Assembly: GCA_003427395.1 (NCBI GenBank)
Contig: BFEA01001071.1
Location: forward strand, 195,714-219,155
Direction: 5' to 3'
DNA length: 23,442 nucleotides
Origin: Chara braunii
Taxonomy: Eukaryota; Streptophyta; Charophyceae; Charales; Characeae
This document shows, piece after piece, positions 9,613-19,007 of the stretch. How positions within the stretch are numbered: the stretch's first letter is position 1; the number at the start of each line of letters is the position of its first letter. Below the pieces are notes generated by a model. The model was not told where the DNA came from. It saw only the letters and a list, made by a program, of their open reading frames with translations, and made no database searches. A program made the position numbers and the translations under genes.

Positions 9613-9699
9613 GTTTATTTTCTATTAGAATCAATGATGTGTTAATTTTATCTTGCTGTTTTCTTATTATTAACTACCTACTTTGAAAGAATCTACAGG

Positions 9700-9768
9700 C
9701 TTAACCTAAAAAACACGCACATAAGTATAAACTAAGTATAAATAGGAAGTATTTTATCTATACTTGCA
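9700..9768 (+). repeat. 69-bp direct repeat, copy 2
   Basis: Second copy of the repeat at 8530-8598. It leads into the second cluster of stem-loops, which starts at 9781. Confidence 0.8.
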
Positions 9769-10402
9769 TGTGAACCGGCAGTTGGACATTGTTTCTAAGA
9801 TGAATGGTCCAACGCTAAGCCATATCACTAAGAAAAGAAAGTACTAAATATAATTGGAACTAATCTGGGCAAGCTGGACATTGTTTTTAAGTTGAATGGC
9901 TCAGTTCCCTGCCCATATTTTCATATTCCTTTTTTGAAAACAAAGTCAGAAAATTATTAAACGTTGGATATTAAACAGTTCAAGGTGACTAGATATTGTT
10001 TCTAAGCTGAATGGTCTAGTCATATGCCCAAAGAAGAGAAAAGTAGTTGTGCAACCTGTTCGTGTATATCCTAAAGGCATGCTAGACATTGTTTCTAAGC
10101 TGAATGGTCCAGCACTACGCCATATGTAAGTTGGGTACAAGGGTTAAATCATTTGAAAGATTCATGAACTATCTATGAGGATTTTGAATTGGGGATGATG
10201 AGAGTACTTACTCCTTGTGGTTTGGCCTTGCATGTGACTGAGTGAGATTACTGCTTGGTCTGAGTTTCAGTTTGATAGGTAGTTGCTTTAGATGCTCGCC
10301 ACTTGCTAGAGCCATAGGAGTTAGTTTCAATTCCTGCATTTTCTGAGCTAAGTTTTTATTACTTAGATCAATTTCTACATTTTCTGAGGACTTCTATTAT
10401 AC

Positions 10403-10975
10403 TTGGTCTTGTATAAATCTTGGTAAGCCACTTTCTCTACGGAAAGCGCTGCCAAAATTTCTACAAAACCAGGGAGTTAGTCAGATTTTGTCCTTTTCAG
10501 GGTCCAATTTTTCTGGCTTTTTGGCTTAGTAAAAATCTGGAAAACCTCATTTTCTAAAGGGAGCGCTGCCCAAATTTTTGTAGATCCAGGGAGTTAGACA
10601 GACAAAATTTGGCCTTGAGAAGTCAAAGTCACCCTTAGCTTTGTATAAATTTTGGAATAGTACTTTTCTAAAGGAAGTGCTGTCGAATTTCTGCAAAACT
10701 AAGAAGTTAGTTAAAATTTTGTGTTAGTTAAACTCAAGTTCATCTTTTCTGTTTCAACCTGACTTAGTATCAATCTGGGAAGTCTCCCCTTCTAAAGGGA
10801 GTTGTCCAAATTTTTACTAAATCAGAGAATTAGACGAAATTTGACTTTCTTAAGTTAAAAATTACTTATTTTTATATTTAAGTTTATATAAATTCTAGAA
10901 AGACATTTTTCCTACGGGAAGCGCTGCCGAAATTTTCTTAGTTTAGAGGAGATGGTTTATATTTTGACAGGTAGC
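10403..10975 (+). repeat. five diverged tandem units of about 118 bp
   Basis: Units start near 10403, 10524, 10637, 10762 and 10879 (spacings 121, 113, 125, 117). Each has, in order, a TATAAATCTGG-like start, a CTTTTCTAAAGGGAG-like block, GCGCTGCC, AAATTT, and AGGGAGTTAG followed by an AATTTTG-like end. A weaker sixth copy may lie at 10990-11025. No open frame is conserved. Divergence between units is high, so the array is old. It sits directly after the left stem-loop array and may belong to the same non-coding unit. Confidence 0.7.
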
Positions 10976-11660
10976 GATTCCAGTAATCCATCCTGAATAG
11001 GGGAGATTCTGCCAATTTGAAAGGTCTACCTTTTCTTTGGGCACTTGCTTAAGAGATAGACTTAGGCATAGTTAATTAGGATGATTTGAGTGAGATCGTG
11101 ATATGGGGATTATTTTTCATGGACTTATAGGTTAGTCTGGGCGATTGGCCTGTCATGTGTTACAGGTCCGCTTGATCGATTGATTCAAAATCAGGGCTAG
11201 GTTTAGCTTGATCCCTTGAGGATCATCCTCTGTTCTCATTGATAACAGGTCGGTTGCCGATTCGTCGGTTTACGACTCAACTCCAATCCACTCTTGCCAC
11301 TCAACCTGAAGGCTTTAGCCTTGTGATTTGAACTGTTTTGTTGTGTTTTCGCCCGGACTTTATTTAAATGGTCATTTAAGAAAAATACTGAGTAATTTAT
11401 TTTGAGGAGTTGCACAAGAGTGAGGCTTGCATGGCCAAAGCAAAGGGTGTGAGTGCAGATAATGGTTGAAGTTGCCCCCGTGTAGTGCATGGATGTTTGG
11501 TTGATTTTTTGATGTGATTGCAGGTATGTTTTGTGATTCGACCTTTGGATTTGACCGCCTGCGCTCACATGCATATATATATGGCTGAGAGGAGTCCCAC
11601 TGTGATTGTGAGAAGTAATCGTCATATATTTATAACCCTCTCTATATATGTAAATACATA
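10976..11660. other. non-coding sequence with small hairpins
   Basis: No gene could be supported; a 129-codon minus-strand frame (11625-11236) has no recognisable features. Short hairpins occur, for example GATCC/GGATC and CCTGT/ACAGG between 11150 and 11230. Two AT-dinucleotide runs lie near 11572 and 11643. Confidence 0.45.
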
Positions 11661-12651
11661 TGTCTTGAATGTTTCGTGCGGCCTACTGTGACCGCGCGTA
11701 AGGGTTAAACACTTTAGAAGTTTCTATGGTTGGACGTTGTAGTCCGTGGCAGCCGTCAAAGTCAAACCCCTTGATTTCTCTCCAGGCCCTGGATGATAGA
11801 GCTGGTCTCCAAGGCGATAAGAGACGATTGCCACCACATGTATGAACCTGTGTACCACCCACTCTCCGCAGGGTGCAAAAGAGGGTGTGGTTCTCAACCG
11901 CACTTCTCGGTTGTCCAGCGTCGAGAGATCACTCCCTCAAGGCGCGTGTCAACCGACACTTGAGTGTCGAACGCGACCCTCGAGATTAACGAGGATCGCA
12001 TGAATATGGGTACTACATAGTACGCCATCACTGCGACCGCTTGCGTCCGCATCGGGGAGTTATGGGATGGCTACTAAGAGACTAGGAGTGTTGTCGCGTT
12101 GTTTGTTCCGTATCGTTCGTTCTGTATATATATATATGTACGTGCGTGTGTGTGTGTGCGCTTTTATTTTTATGTTCTTTATAGTGGTGTGCGCGTGGCG
12201 TGTGGGATGTGTCCTAGTCGACCAGAGATGAGTCGCGCTTGGGACCTCAGCCCCCCACGATGCCGGTTCGCGTGCGGGTTCGATAAAGACGTAATACCGC
12301 GCGTACCTACTATGCTACAGCGAACGAGAAACGTCCTCGGCTGGGCCACCTCTGCGATTGCAACTGATTAGCTTTCGTACTGTGGACTGGTAGCTCGGCG
12401 GGGATACGCCCACAGAAGGGAGGCGACAACTCCCGTAAGGTGGAGGTAAATCGTGCCTCGCGTAGGCCCTATCCTCTCGTAGGGGCTCGCGAGAGGTATG
12501 GCTGGCGCACTCGGCCGGAGCGGGTTGCGGAAGCTCCATATGTTTGCGACGAGGATCAGACCGACTCCTGCGTGACGCGGCCGGGAGGGTCCCGTGCTGC
12601 CTTGTGCGGTGCCGGACCGATGCGCTCGACAGCGGTACCTTCGTCCTGACA
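11661..12651 (-). repeat. probable 3' LTR of element C/D
   Basis: On the minus strand it begins TGTCAGGACG downstream of the chromodomain and could end CATTCAAGACA at 11661, giving short inverted termini TGTC/GACA. A TATA box lies 470 bp inside, at a position much like that in the element B LTR. No gene is inside. The segment is GC-rich and full of short hairpins such as CCTCTCG/CGAGAGG and CAACCG/CGGTTG. No clean polypurine tract precedes it and the second LTR is not in the window, so both edges are guesses. Confidence 0.4.
12178..12183 (-). promoter_or_regulatory. TATA box in the proposed C/D LTR
   Basis: The minus strand reads CCACTATAAAGAAC, near-identical to the TATA context in the element B LTR fragment. 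It would place the U3/R boundary near 12150. Confidence 0.45.
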
Positions 12652-12703
12652 GTTAACTTAGACTTTTGACTTTCCCAGGGGAGTGCGTCGTCACACTGCC
12701 TGG

Positions 12704-12753
12704 CACAGGCCGAGTTCGGCCTGTGTTGTCTGGGCTCCGTTTAACGGCCCAGA
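12704..12753 (-). other. two adjacent strong hairpins in the 3' untranslated region of element C/D
   Basis: First hairpin: CACAGGCCGA (12704-12713), loop GT, TCGGCCTGTG (12716-12725), ten perfect pairs. Second: TCTGGG (12729-12734) with CCCAGA (12748-12753), enclosing CCGT/ACGG past a two-base bulge. They lie between the chromodomain stop and the proposed LTR and may be part of a terminator or packaging structure; this is inference. Confidence 0.6.
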
Positions 12754-12817
12754 CTGCTGTAGAACATGGGTTACTGCATTCCTGCCGACCCATTTTCGAG
12801 TTCCATCGCAGAAATAA

Positions 12818-13075
12818 CTAAAACTTTAACCCACGTTCATATGCAAATACAATATCATGAGCAGTTTTAAGTAATTCTCGTTTACTAAACCATTTGTCCT
12901 CAGATGGTGCCTGAGATTTGAAACGTACCTTGAACTGCTTCTGAGGTCGTCCGCGTCCACCTGTAGAGAAGTACCCATGCTCTATGATTCTGTCTACTTC
13001 ATATTCGCCTTCCATGTCTGGCGGAATCATAGATGGTCTGTTTGGGAACTCATTTTCTTCTACATAGGGCAACAA
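12818..13075 (-). pseudogene. element C/D chromodomain (C-terminus of integrase)
   Basis: The frame reads LLPYVEENEFP, then EYEVDRIIEHGYF, a basic loop (GGRGRPQKQ), FKVRFKSQAPSEDKWFSKRELL, and a C-terminal helix to the stop at 12818. This is the order of a chromodomain: EVDRII strand, KVRFK strand, DKWF, helix. It identifies the element as a chromovirus; such domains steer integration toward marked chromatin. Of the aromatic cage residues, one Trp position in the middle strand is Phe here and the Trp in DKWF is kept. This segment is out of frame with the upstream integrase because of a small indel near 13085, so it would not be translated as part of Pol. Confidence 0.8.
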
Positions 13076-14043
13076 TTTGAATGCGTGAAAGACAGGGTAA
13101 TTTTGAGGTGAGGGGGAATATCAATACGATAAGACGGTCCCTTTGCATCCCCAATTACTTTGAGAACTTCCCAGGGTCCAAAATAGACAGGCCGAAGTTT
13201 TTTAGACACATTTTCTTCGAACGAAAACTCTTTGGACTTGACTCAGACTAGATCACCTTCCTTGAATGTTGATGGTCGGTGATGCTTGTTTGCTTGTTCA
13301 ATCATCTGGCCTTGAGCTTTTTTCAAATTGTTCTTTACTTTCTTAATGTCTTCTTGAAACAATACTGCATACTCCCGGGTCCCTGGAGGTAACCTAAGGA
13401 ACGCGTCCCGTGTTAACACATGAATGGGACGCTTAGGTTTCCACCCCTTGTGTAGTGCATTAGACGTATGCCCTGTAGCGGTATGAACACTACTGTTGTA
13501 TGCACTTGCTATCTTGGGTAAGTTCTCATCCCAATCTATCTGATCGGGTCTCACATACATGCGCAAAAGTTGTTGACATAAACGGTTCATTTGTTCACTT
13601 TGTCCATTTGTTTCAGGGTGTCGCGACATGGTAAGTCGTGTACCGTATGCTTCCATAAGCTTTTGCCATGGCATACTTATGAACCTGGCATCATGATCAG
13701 ATACAATGGAAACCATACTCAGTCACCCATCGCATTTGAAACTTTTGGATGACAAGTTTTGTCCGCGCTTCTGCGGGTAAGGGAATAAACATGGCATATT
13801 TAGAGAAACGATCCACAATAACCATTACTTGACTATTGTCGTTCTGGCTTTTGGTGAGGCTCATAAAATCAATCGAGATAGACTCACCTGGTTCGCTAGG
13901 AATCAGTAATGGTTTCAGAAGACCAAGTGGATTCTCATTTGAAGGTTTGTTTCTCTGACACACCAGACATGTACGAACATAAGTTAGTACGTCTTCCTTC
14001 AATCCCTTCCAGTCAAAACGTTCCCTAACCTCAACATAAGTTT
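13076..14043 (-). pseudogene. element C/D integrase core and C-terminal GPY/F-like module
   Basis: Reading 5' to 3' on the minus strand: CX2C of the zinc domain (TCLVCQRNK), SIDFMSL with the first catalytic Asp, VDRFSKYAMF, a frame break near 13705-13716, SDHDARF with the second Asp, HPETNGQSEQMNR with the catalytic Glu, then GDLV. A TGA replaces the Trp codon after GDLV (near 13240). The reading continues through VSKKLRPVYFGPWEVLKVIG, a GPY/F-like module, to a further one-base shift near 13085. All three DDE residues are visible, but at least two frame breaks and one stop make it non-functional. An integrase inserts the element's DNA copy into chromosomes. Confidence 0.85.
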
Positions 14044-15440
14044 TTCCTGAAACCGAAATGTCCTTCAGTGTCGTGCCATTCCCTGATCAGCAGACTTTTG
14101 ATTTCTTCCTTGTGGGGAATACACAATCTCTGCTCAGTTTGGTCTAACAAGAAAAGCAAACCATCGATTACTCTATAGTTGGGAAGTACAGTTGGGTCTT
14201 TCGCACGAACATCCATGATAGGCTTCCAGATAGGGTCAGTAGCATATCCTTGACAAATTTTATCTTTCAAATCATTCCCAACATCTAAGTAAGAGACAAT
14301 AGCACCGAAGAAATCACATCGTCTGGACAACGCATTTGCACCCACATTGGACTTACCTTTGATTATCTCCCTAGCAAGTAGTGCTTTCATGTGTCCAGCA
14401 GACAGACTAAGGCATACAATTCCCTTTCATAAGTGGAGTTGGCAACCTTTTCCGATGGCAATCGTGCATACATAAACTCAATTGGTCTATAACCATTGTC
14501 GCCGTTCTGTTGAAGGACTGCGCCAATTCTGTACTGACTTGCATCAGTAGTGACAATGAAGGGAAGTGATGGATCAGTAATTTTCAGAATAGGATAGTGA
14601 GTCAAAGCATACTTTATCTTCTTAAAGGAAGACTCACAGTCCTTGTCCCATAACCAGATAATTCCTTTCTTCAACAATCTTCTCATTGGTGCGGCAATCA
14701 GTGAGAAGTTCTTGACGAACTTTCTATAGTAACTTGCCAAACCAAGGAAAGATCGTAGTTCCGTTATAGACTTAGGTCGTGGCCAATCTCGAATTGTTGA
14801 TATCTTCTTTTCTTCTGGCCTTAGGCCATCTTCGTTCACTATATGTCCTAAGTATAGGACTTCAGACTTAGCGAATTCTGACTTCTTTGGATTAATCTTG
14901 AAGTTGCCCTCTCGCAACTTTTCTAATATTAAACGAAGATGTTTTTCGTGATCTTCTAACGTTTTACTATACACGAGAATATCATCAAGATAGACAATAA
15001 CGAATTGATCCAACCATTGACGAAACAATTCATTCATTGATCGTTGGAACGTCGCAGGGGAATTTGTCAATTCGAAAGGCATTACCACGAACTCGTAATG
15101 GCCATACCTTGTCCGGAAAACAGTCTTGTGTTGATCCGCGGGTTCCACCTCGATCTGATGGTACCTAGACTTTAGATCAATCTTACTGAAATACTTACAA
15201 CCCTGCAGTTGATCAAGTAGGTCGTCAATGCGAGGAAGCGGTTCGGCGTTCTTGACAGTGGCGGCATTCAACCCTCGATAGTCAATGCAAAAACGCAGTT
15301 CACCTTCCTTTTTGGGCACAAACAAGACAGGTGCACCATAGGGAGATGAGTTAGGGCGAATCCATCCCTTGTCAGTAAGGTCCTGCAGTTGTTTCTTCAA
15401 TTCCTCAAGTTCCTTAGGAGACATTCGATAGATAGGGCCC
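14031..15440 (-). pseudogene. element C/D reverse transcriptase, RNase H remnant and integrase zinc domain
   Basis: It starts at [15 protein letters not shown] motifs: [24 protein letters not shown] (usual Gly is Arg), [13 protein letters not shown] (usual Gly is Glu), [11 protein letters not shown] with the YLDD box intact, then VLYLGHIV and [13 protein letters not shown]. RNase H keeps its first Asp (TTDASQYR) and Glu (ERELYAL). A TGA then stands for the Trp of WKHYLLGR (14388-14390), and a deletion near 14362 removes the YSDH region, joining directly to GKSNVGANALSRR, where the last catalytic Asp is Asn. The integrase HX4H (WHDTEGHFG) follows, then an A-run indel near 14045 shifts the frame. 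RT residues are intact, but RNase H is catalytically dead. Confidence 0.9.
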
Positions 15441-15478
15441 TCGTCTAAATAAACTATGACGAATCTATCTAACCAAGC
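15441..15478 (-). pseudogene. 38-nt RT palm fragment from another element
   Basis: Directly upstream of the C/D RT start the minus strand reads [12 protein letters not shown], the segment around the RT YLDD box. Element C/D has its own, different version ([13 protein letters not shown]) at 14975-15017, so this is a scrap of another copy. It sits exactly at the edge of the 5-kb insert and is followed, further right, by the stem-loop array. Confidence 0.65.
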
Positions 15479-15499
15479 CTAAATAAACATCGAACTCAC

Positions 15500-16650
15500 C
15501 ACACCAACTTATGATGTGATTAGCCTCTGTCTGAACGAGTGACATAAGGCGTATGACCGGGCCACACCAACTTATGGTGAGGCTGGTCAGCCTAAACTTT
15601 CGGCATACACAAATAACTGAGCCACCTCAACTTATGAGGGATCCAACCTCTGCCTAAACAAACGACGAAAGGCATATGACCAGGACACACCAACTTATGA
15701 TGTGCCTAGCCAGCCCACACGATGACATAGGGCGTAGTACTAGGCTACTCAACTTATGAGTAGTCTAGCCCGCCTAAACAAGCAAACAAGTGCGTATGAC
15801 TGAACAACCCACAACTTATGCGTTCGCCCAGTCTCCGCAACACAATTACATTCAATAAGTAGAGTCACAAGTTCTTTCTGTCTTCAGATGAGTGGTCAGG
15901 TCACCTCAACTCATGAGGATGCCCACCCAAACATCGGTTATGTTTAGAAAAAGAAATAGCCAAGCTTTATATACTTTTCTACTTTGGTGTTATCAGAGGC
16001 ATAGGACCGACTACCCAACTTATGGATGAGTCAGCCTGCCCAAAGTTACCTCTGAATCTTATTTCCTCCTCTGCTTTATCTGCTACCGACTTATATGGCT
16101 AGATCTCCCAACTTATGGCGTCCAACCTGCCAATGATATACATAATAAATAGAAGTATCACATTTGTGTACTCTGATTCTCCTTATGTTGGCGGCTCATG
16201 ACTTGACCACACCAACTTATAGTGTGAATAGTCTGCCTGAGCATAATAAACATAAGGCATATGACCGAGCCGTACCAACTTATGGTATGGTCAGCTTCTG
16301 CCTAGACAACTGACATAAGGCGTATGATCGAGCCGCACCAACTTATGGTGAGGCCGGTCAGCCTGAACGTTCATCATACCCAAAGATCTGGACCACCTCA
16401 ACTTATGAGGAGTCTAGCCTTTGCTTGAACAACGACAAAAGGCATATGACCAGAACACAACAAGTTATGTTGTGGCCCGGTCAACCCAAACAGTTACATA
16501 TGGCGTAGAGCCAGGTTACCCAACTTATGAGCAGCCTAGCCCAACCTAGACAAGTAACGAGTGCGTATGACTGAACAACCCGCAACTTATGCGTTTGCTC
16601 ATCCTCCTCGACACAACAACAAGTAAAGTCACAGATCTGTCTTGTCTGAA
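15500..16650 (-). repeat. right stem-loop array: sixteen units with AACTTAT loop
   Basis: The plus strand has AACTTATG, or a one-base variant, at 15506, 15569, 15629, 15692, 15751, 15813, 15908, 16017, 16110, 16214, 16277, 16340, 16400, 16462, 16522 and 16584. Two blocks of six run at 59-63-bp spacing; between them are four units at 93-109 bp. AACTTAT is the loop, and the flanks are complementary but differ between units: CTACTC/GAGTAG, CACC/GGTG, CCTC/GAGG, CACAAC/GTTGTG, CCGTACC/GGTATGG, CGC/GCG. Several stems extend, for example 15555-15588 with GACC closing on GGTC. The six units of block 1 match those of block 2 at a constant offset of 770-771 bp, so a block was duplicated. Read on the minus strand the loop is ATAAGTT, which resembles the left array's CTAAGTTG. 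No coding content. Confidence 0.8.
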
Positions 16651-16828
16651 TTCACACAGCTAGTCTGACTTCATCATACATACTTGCCAATTTTTCCCTT
16701 TTAAAACAATGTCATAAACTCAAACAAGCAAGAAAAACAGTTATCTTTTCTCAGTCATACTTACAGGCATGCAATAACAAAGGGTAATACAGTTTAAGGA
16801 TGGGATCACACGTGTAAATCGATCATAT
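16651..16828. other. spacer between right array and structured segment
   Basis: AT-rich, no gene and no repeat recognised. Confidence 0.4.
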
Positions 16829-16926
16829 TACCTGAGTGTTCCCTGCCTCCAGAACCCCGCCTAGGCTCCGACAGAGCTCCCGCAATCGGTGGGTGGACCT
16901 CCCACAAGGTCTTGCTGCGGTCCTAC
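16829..16926 (-). ncRNA. 98-nt structured segment, copy 2 (function unknown)
   Basis: Inverted, ungapped counterpart of 7984-8081. In minus-strand orientation the first hairpin is GACCT/AGGTC around the same TGTGGG loop, the second CCGA/TCGG, and the third GAGCCT/GGGTTC with G-U pairs. It ends CAGGTAATATG. As on the left, a stem-loop array follows downstream in the same orientation, so segment plus array look like one repeated unit present twice in opposite directions. Confidence 0.4.
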
Positions 16927-18650
16927 GGGTTGCAGTCCCGCCTGCCGCCTTCCCCTCGTAACCTTAGACTAGACTTAGAGTAAGAAGGGCAGATGGAGGG
17001 GTTTCAGACGCTCGAGATACAAGAGAGGGACTGACTCAACTCGCAAGAGAGAGCCTTGAAATCTTCATGCGACTGAGGGCCCCGCAATGATGGCCAAAAA
17101 GAACTCGCAATAAGATGGTCGAACCTTGGTCACAGCGCGAAAACGGCGGCCAACCACGGCCAAACTCTGATCAACGGCTCCCCGACTGTAGCAAGTGTCC
17201 CCCGTGCAGAATCCGATCACCTCTTTAGGTCTCAACGCGTTCTCTCCTTACGAAACTGCCGCTACACAGCCTAGGGAGCTTGCGTCCAAAATAGAGCACA
17301 CCCCTGTGCTCTATCCAGAATGAGAACAAAATGCAGCCGAATCTTCTGCAACGTCATAGGTACAGCCACTGTGCGTAACAGCACATCACTGCGGCAAGGG
17401 GGAGTGCCAAACACAGCAACTGAAGCAACGTACAACGATGCACAATGCCGCCAAGCCAACCAACTGCAACCTGTTGCTCGAGTGCGCAACAGTTGCCCTC
17501 CAGAAACAACTGTACCGGCACCGGACCCCTCACTAATAGCTGCAGTGTCGACGAAAACTGTACCAATTTGGAAGGACTGCTGTAGTAACAGTCAAGGTCA
17601 TACAGTAACACTTGTCCTTAGTTTCAACAGATCCTCACACCCCTACCGTAATGTATAACAGTTATAACTGCGAAAGTCCAATGACCCGCAGTAGACACAG
17701 CAATCGCTGTATCAGAAATACAGTCAAAGCAAAAGCGGAACGTACAGTGATGGCTTAGCAGGAAGGTGCTGCGGCATTCCAGACACAGTAGCGGCCTACT
17801 CTGAGCCCAGGACAACACCGAACTTGGATAAAACCATCAACCACTCCAACTCAGAAAACCGGCAACATTCGAGTCTCCAAACTCGACTCAGCAACACCTC
17901 GCAGCGACAACCCTCCTTGTTGCTGTTGAAACCCCGCAGCTCCTTGCTCGTCACGGTGATCCTGCCCTCCCTTTTTCTGCTCTAAGGTTAACTCAGCCAA
18001 ACAGGAACACACGCTGCCTGTACATGGTAGTCTAGCGAGGTAGCAAAGGTTGACTAACAGCGTAATGTACCCAAGGCGATGTGCAGTGAATCAGCACGTT
18101 GTTTAGTAGTACGGCCCACAAATACACAGACAGGTACAACTGACTAAGCTATGCTTAGCGCAACTCGACAAAATTTGCAAAAGCACAGCACACGTACCGC
18201 AAGTGCACTACAAGGTGCATAGTAAAGGGGGCACCGTGGCTCTTGACTTGGAAGTCTGCAGCGATTCCTACAACACGAAGGAGAGATGTCTGATTCAACT
18301 GATAATGCAGCGAGGACTCAGCAATCGGAGGTACCAACAGCTACAGAGCGCGACAAACTTAGTAGATCATACTGCCATGGTGCCGTAAAAAAAAAAATGT
18401 ACTATAATAACTAAGAACAAAACGCAGCAAGGGCAGTGGATGCACACATGACCTTATAGGCAAGTGATCTTACACCTCAGTTCCCGTGCCGCTCTCACCT
18501 TGCTAGTCTTCTGTCGAAACGCATGGTCCCACAATCGTGCAGCAGGACCACCCAACAGCTCCAGCTATCCCCAAGGAAACTTTGAGGGAGTCAGCTTCTA
18601 CGTGGCTCGATTAGTCTGTCGCCTGCGATAGTCAAATACTCTGAAAAGAA
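16927..18650. other. non-coding stretch rich in perfect short hairpins
   Basis: No gene could be supported; frames of 60-112 codons here have no recognisable features. Strong hairpins: ATAGAGCACA (17291-17300), loop CCCC, TGTGCTCTAT (17305-17314), ten perfect pairs; CTGTTGC/GCAACAG around 17470-17493; TGTGC/GCACA near 17370. A run of nine A lies at 18387-18395. The content resembles the GC-rich hairpin-dense part of 11661-12651 in style, but I see no direct sequence match. Confidence 0.4.
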
Positions 18651-18736
18651 AGCCTGGTGTAAGTATGTACTAAGAAGCTGTTAGGTGCAAGGTCGCCGCT
18701 GCGCCTGACAGATAGAGAGAGACTACCTTTGCCCGT

Positions 18737-18954
18737 AAGATGGGCAAAATCGGAGTGAATCTTCCGCTGGAACATGAAAATATACGCTGCTCTCCAACTC
18801 AGCGCTCCCCTTCGGATCCTACCGACCAACAGGTAAGTCTTCAACTCCACGGTTTGCCTCATACTACTCCCATTGATGGAGTGAGCAAAATCGAATGAAT
18901 TTACCTCTTGAACATGGAGATATACATCGCCCTTCTCGTCTGAGGTAAACTCTC

Positions 18955-19007
<53 letters not shown>

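Larger units (their letters stand above)
8327..10114 (+). repeat. left stem-loop array: seven units with constant loop and covarying stems
   Basis: Seven copies of the core CATTGTTTCTAAGYTGAATG (allowing 0-2 changes) start at 8332, 8394, 8509, 9787, 9879, 9994 and 10087. In each, CATT pairs with AATG around a 12-nt loop, one unpaired base (G or A) follows AATG on the 3' side, and an outer stem then closes. The outer stems differ between copies but stay complementary: CAGG/CCTG, AGGCTAAG/CTTAGCCT, GTTGGA/TCCAAC, GACTAGA/TCTAGTC, GCTAGA/TCCAGC. The weakest are the 8332 copy (four outer pairs, CTGG/CCAG, past a small internal mismatch) and the 9879 copy (one mismatch, two wobbles). Spacing is 62-115 bp apart from a gap filled by AT-rich sequence and a MITE. 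No known element class matches. Confidence 0.75.

Noticed and set aside
8327-10114. Hammerhead, twister or group II intron structure in the left array
   Set aside because: None of the core motifs I know for these ribozymes can be placed in the conserved 20-nt core.
11236-11625. A 129-codon minus-strand frame
   Set aside because: No domain, no matching context and low-complexity composition.
11661-12651. Ribosomal RNA or a structural RNA gene in this GC-rich, hairpin-dense stretch
   Set aside because: No conserved rRNA segment is recognisable; position after the chromodomain and the TATA box fit an LTR better.
8327-16650. The two hairpin arrays as CRISPR arrays
   Set aside because: The units are diverged, the variable parts are the two complementary arms and not independent spacers, no cas genes are present and the DNA is eukaryotic.
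7984-16926. The two 98-nt copies as an LTR pair of one element
   Set aside because: They are in opposite orientation, whereas LTRs are direct repeats, and element C/D between them has its own different end sequence.
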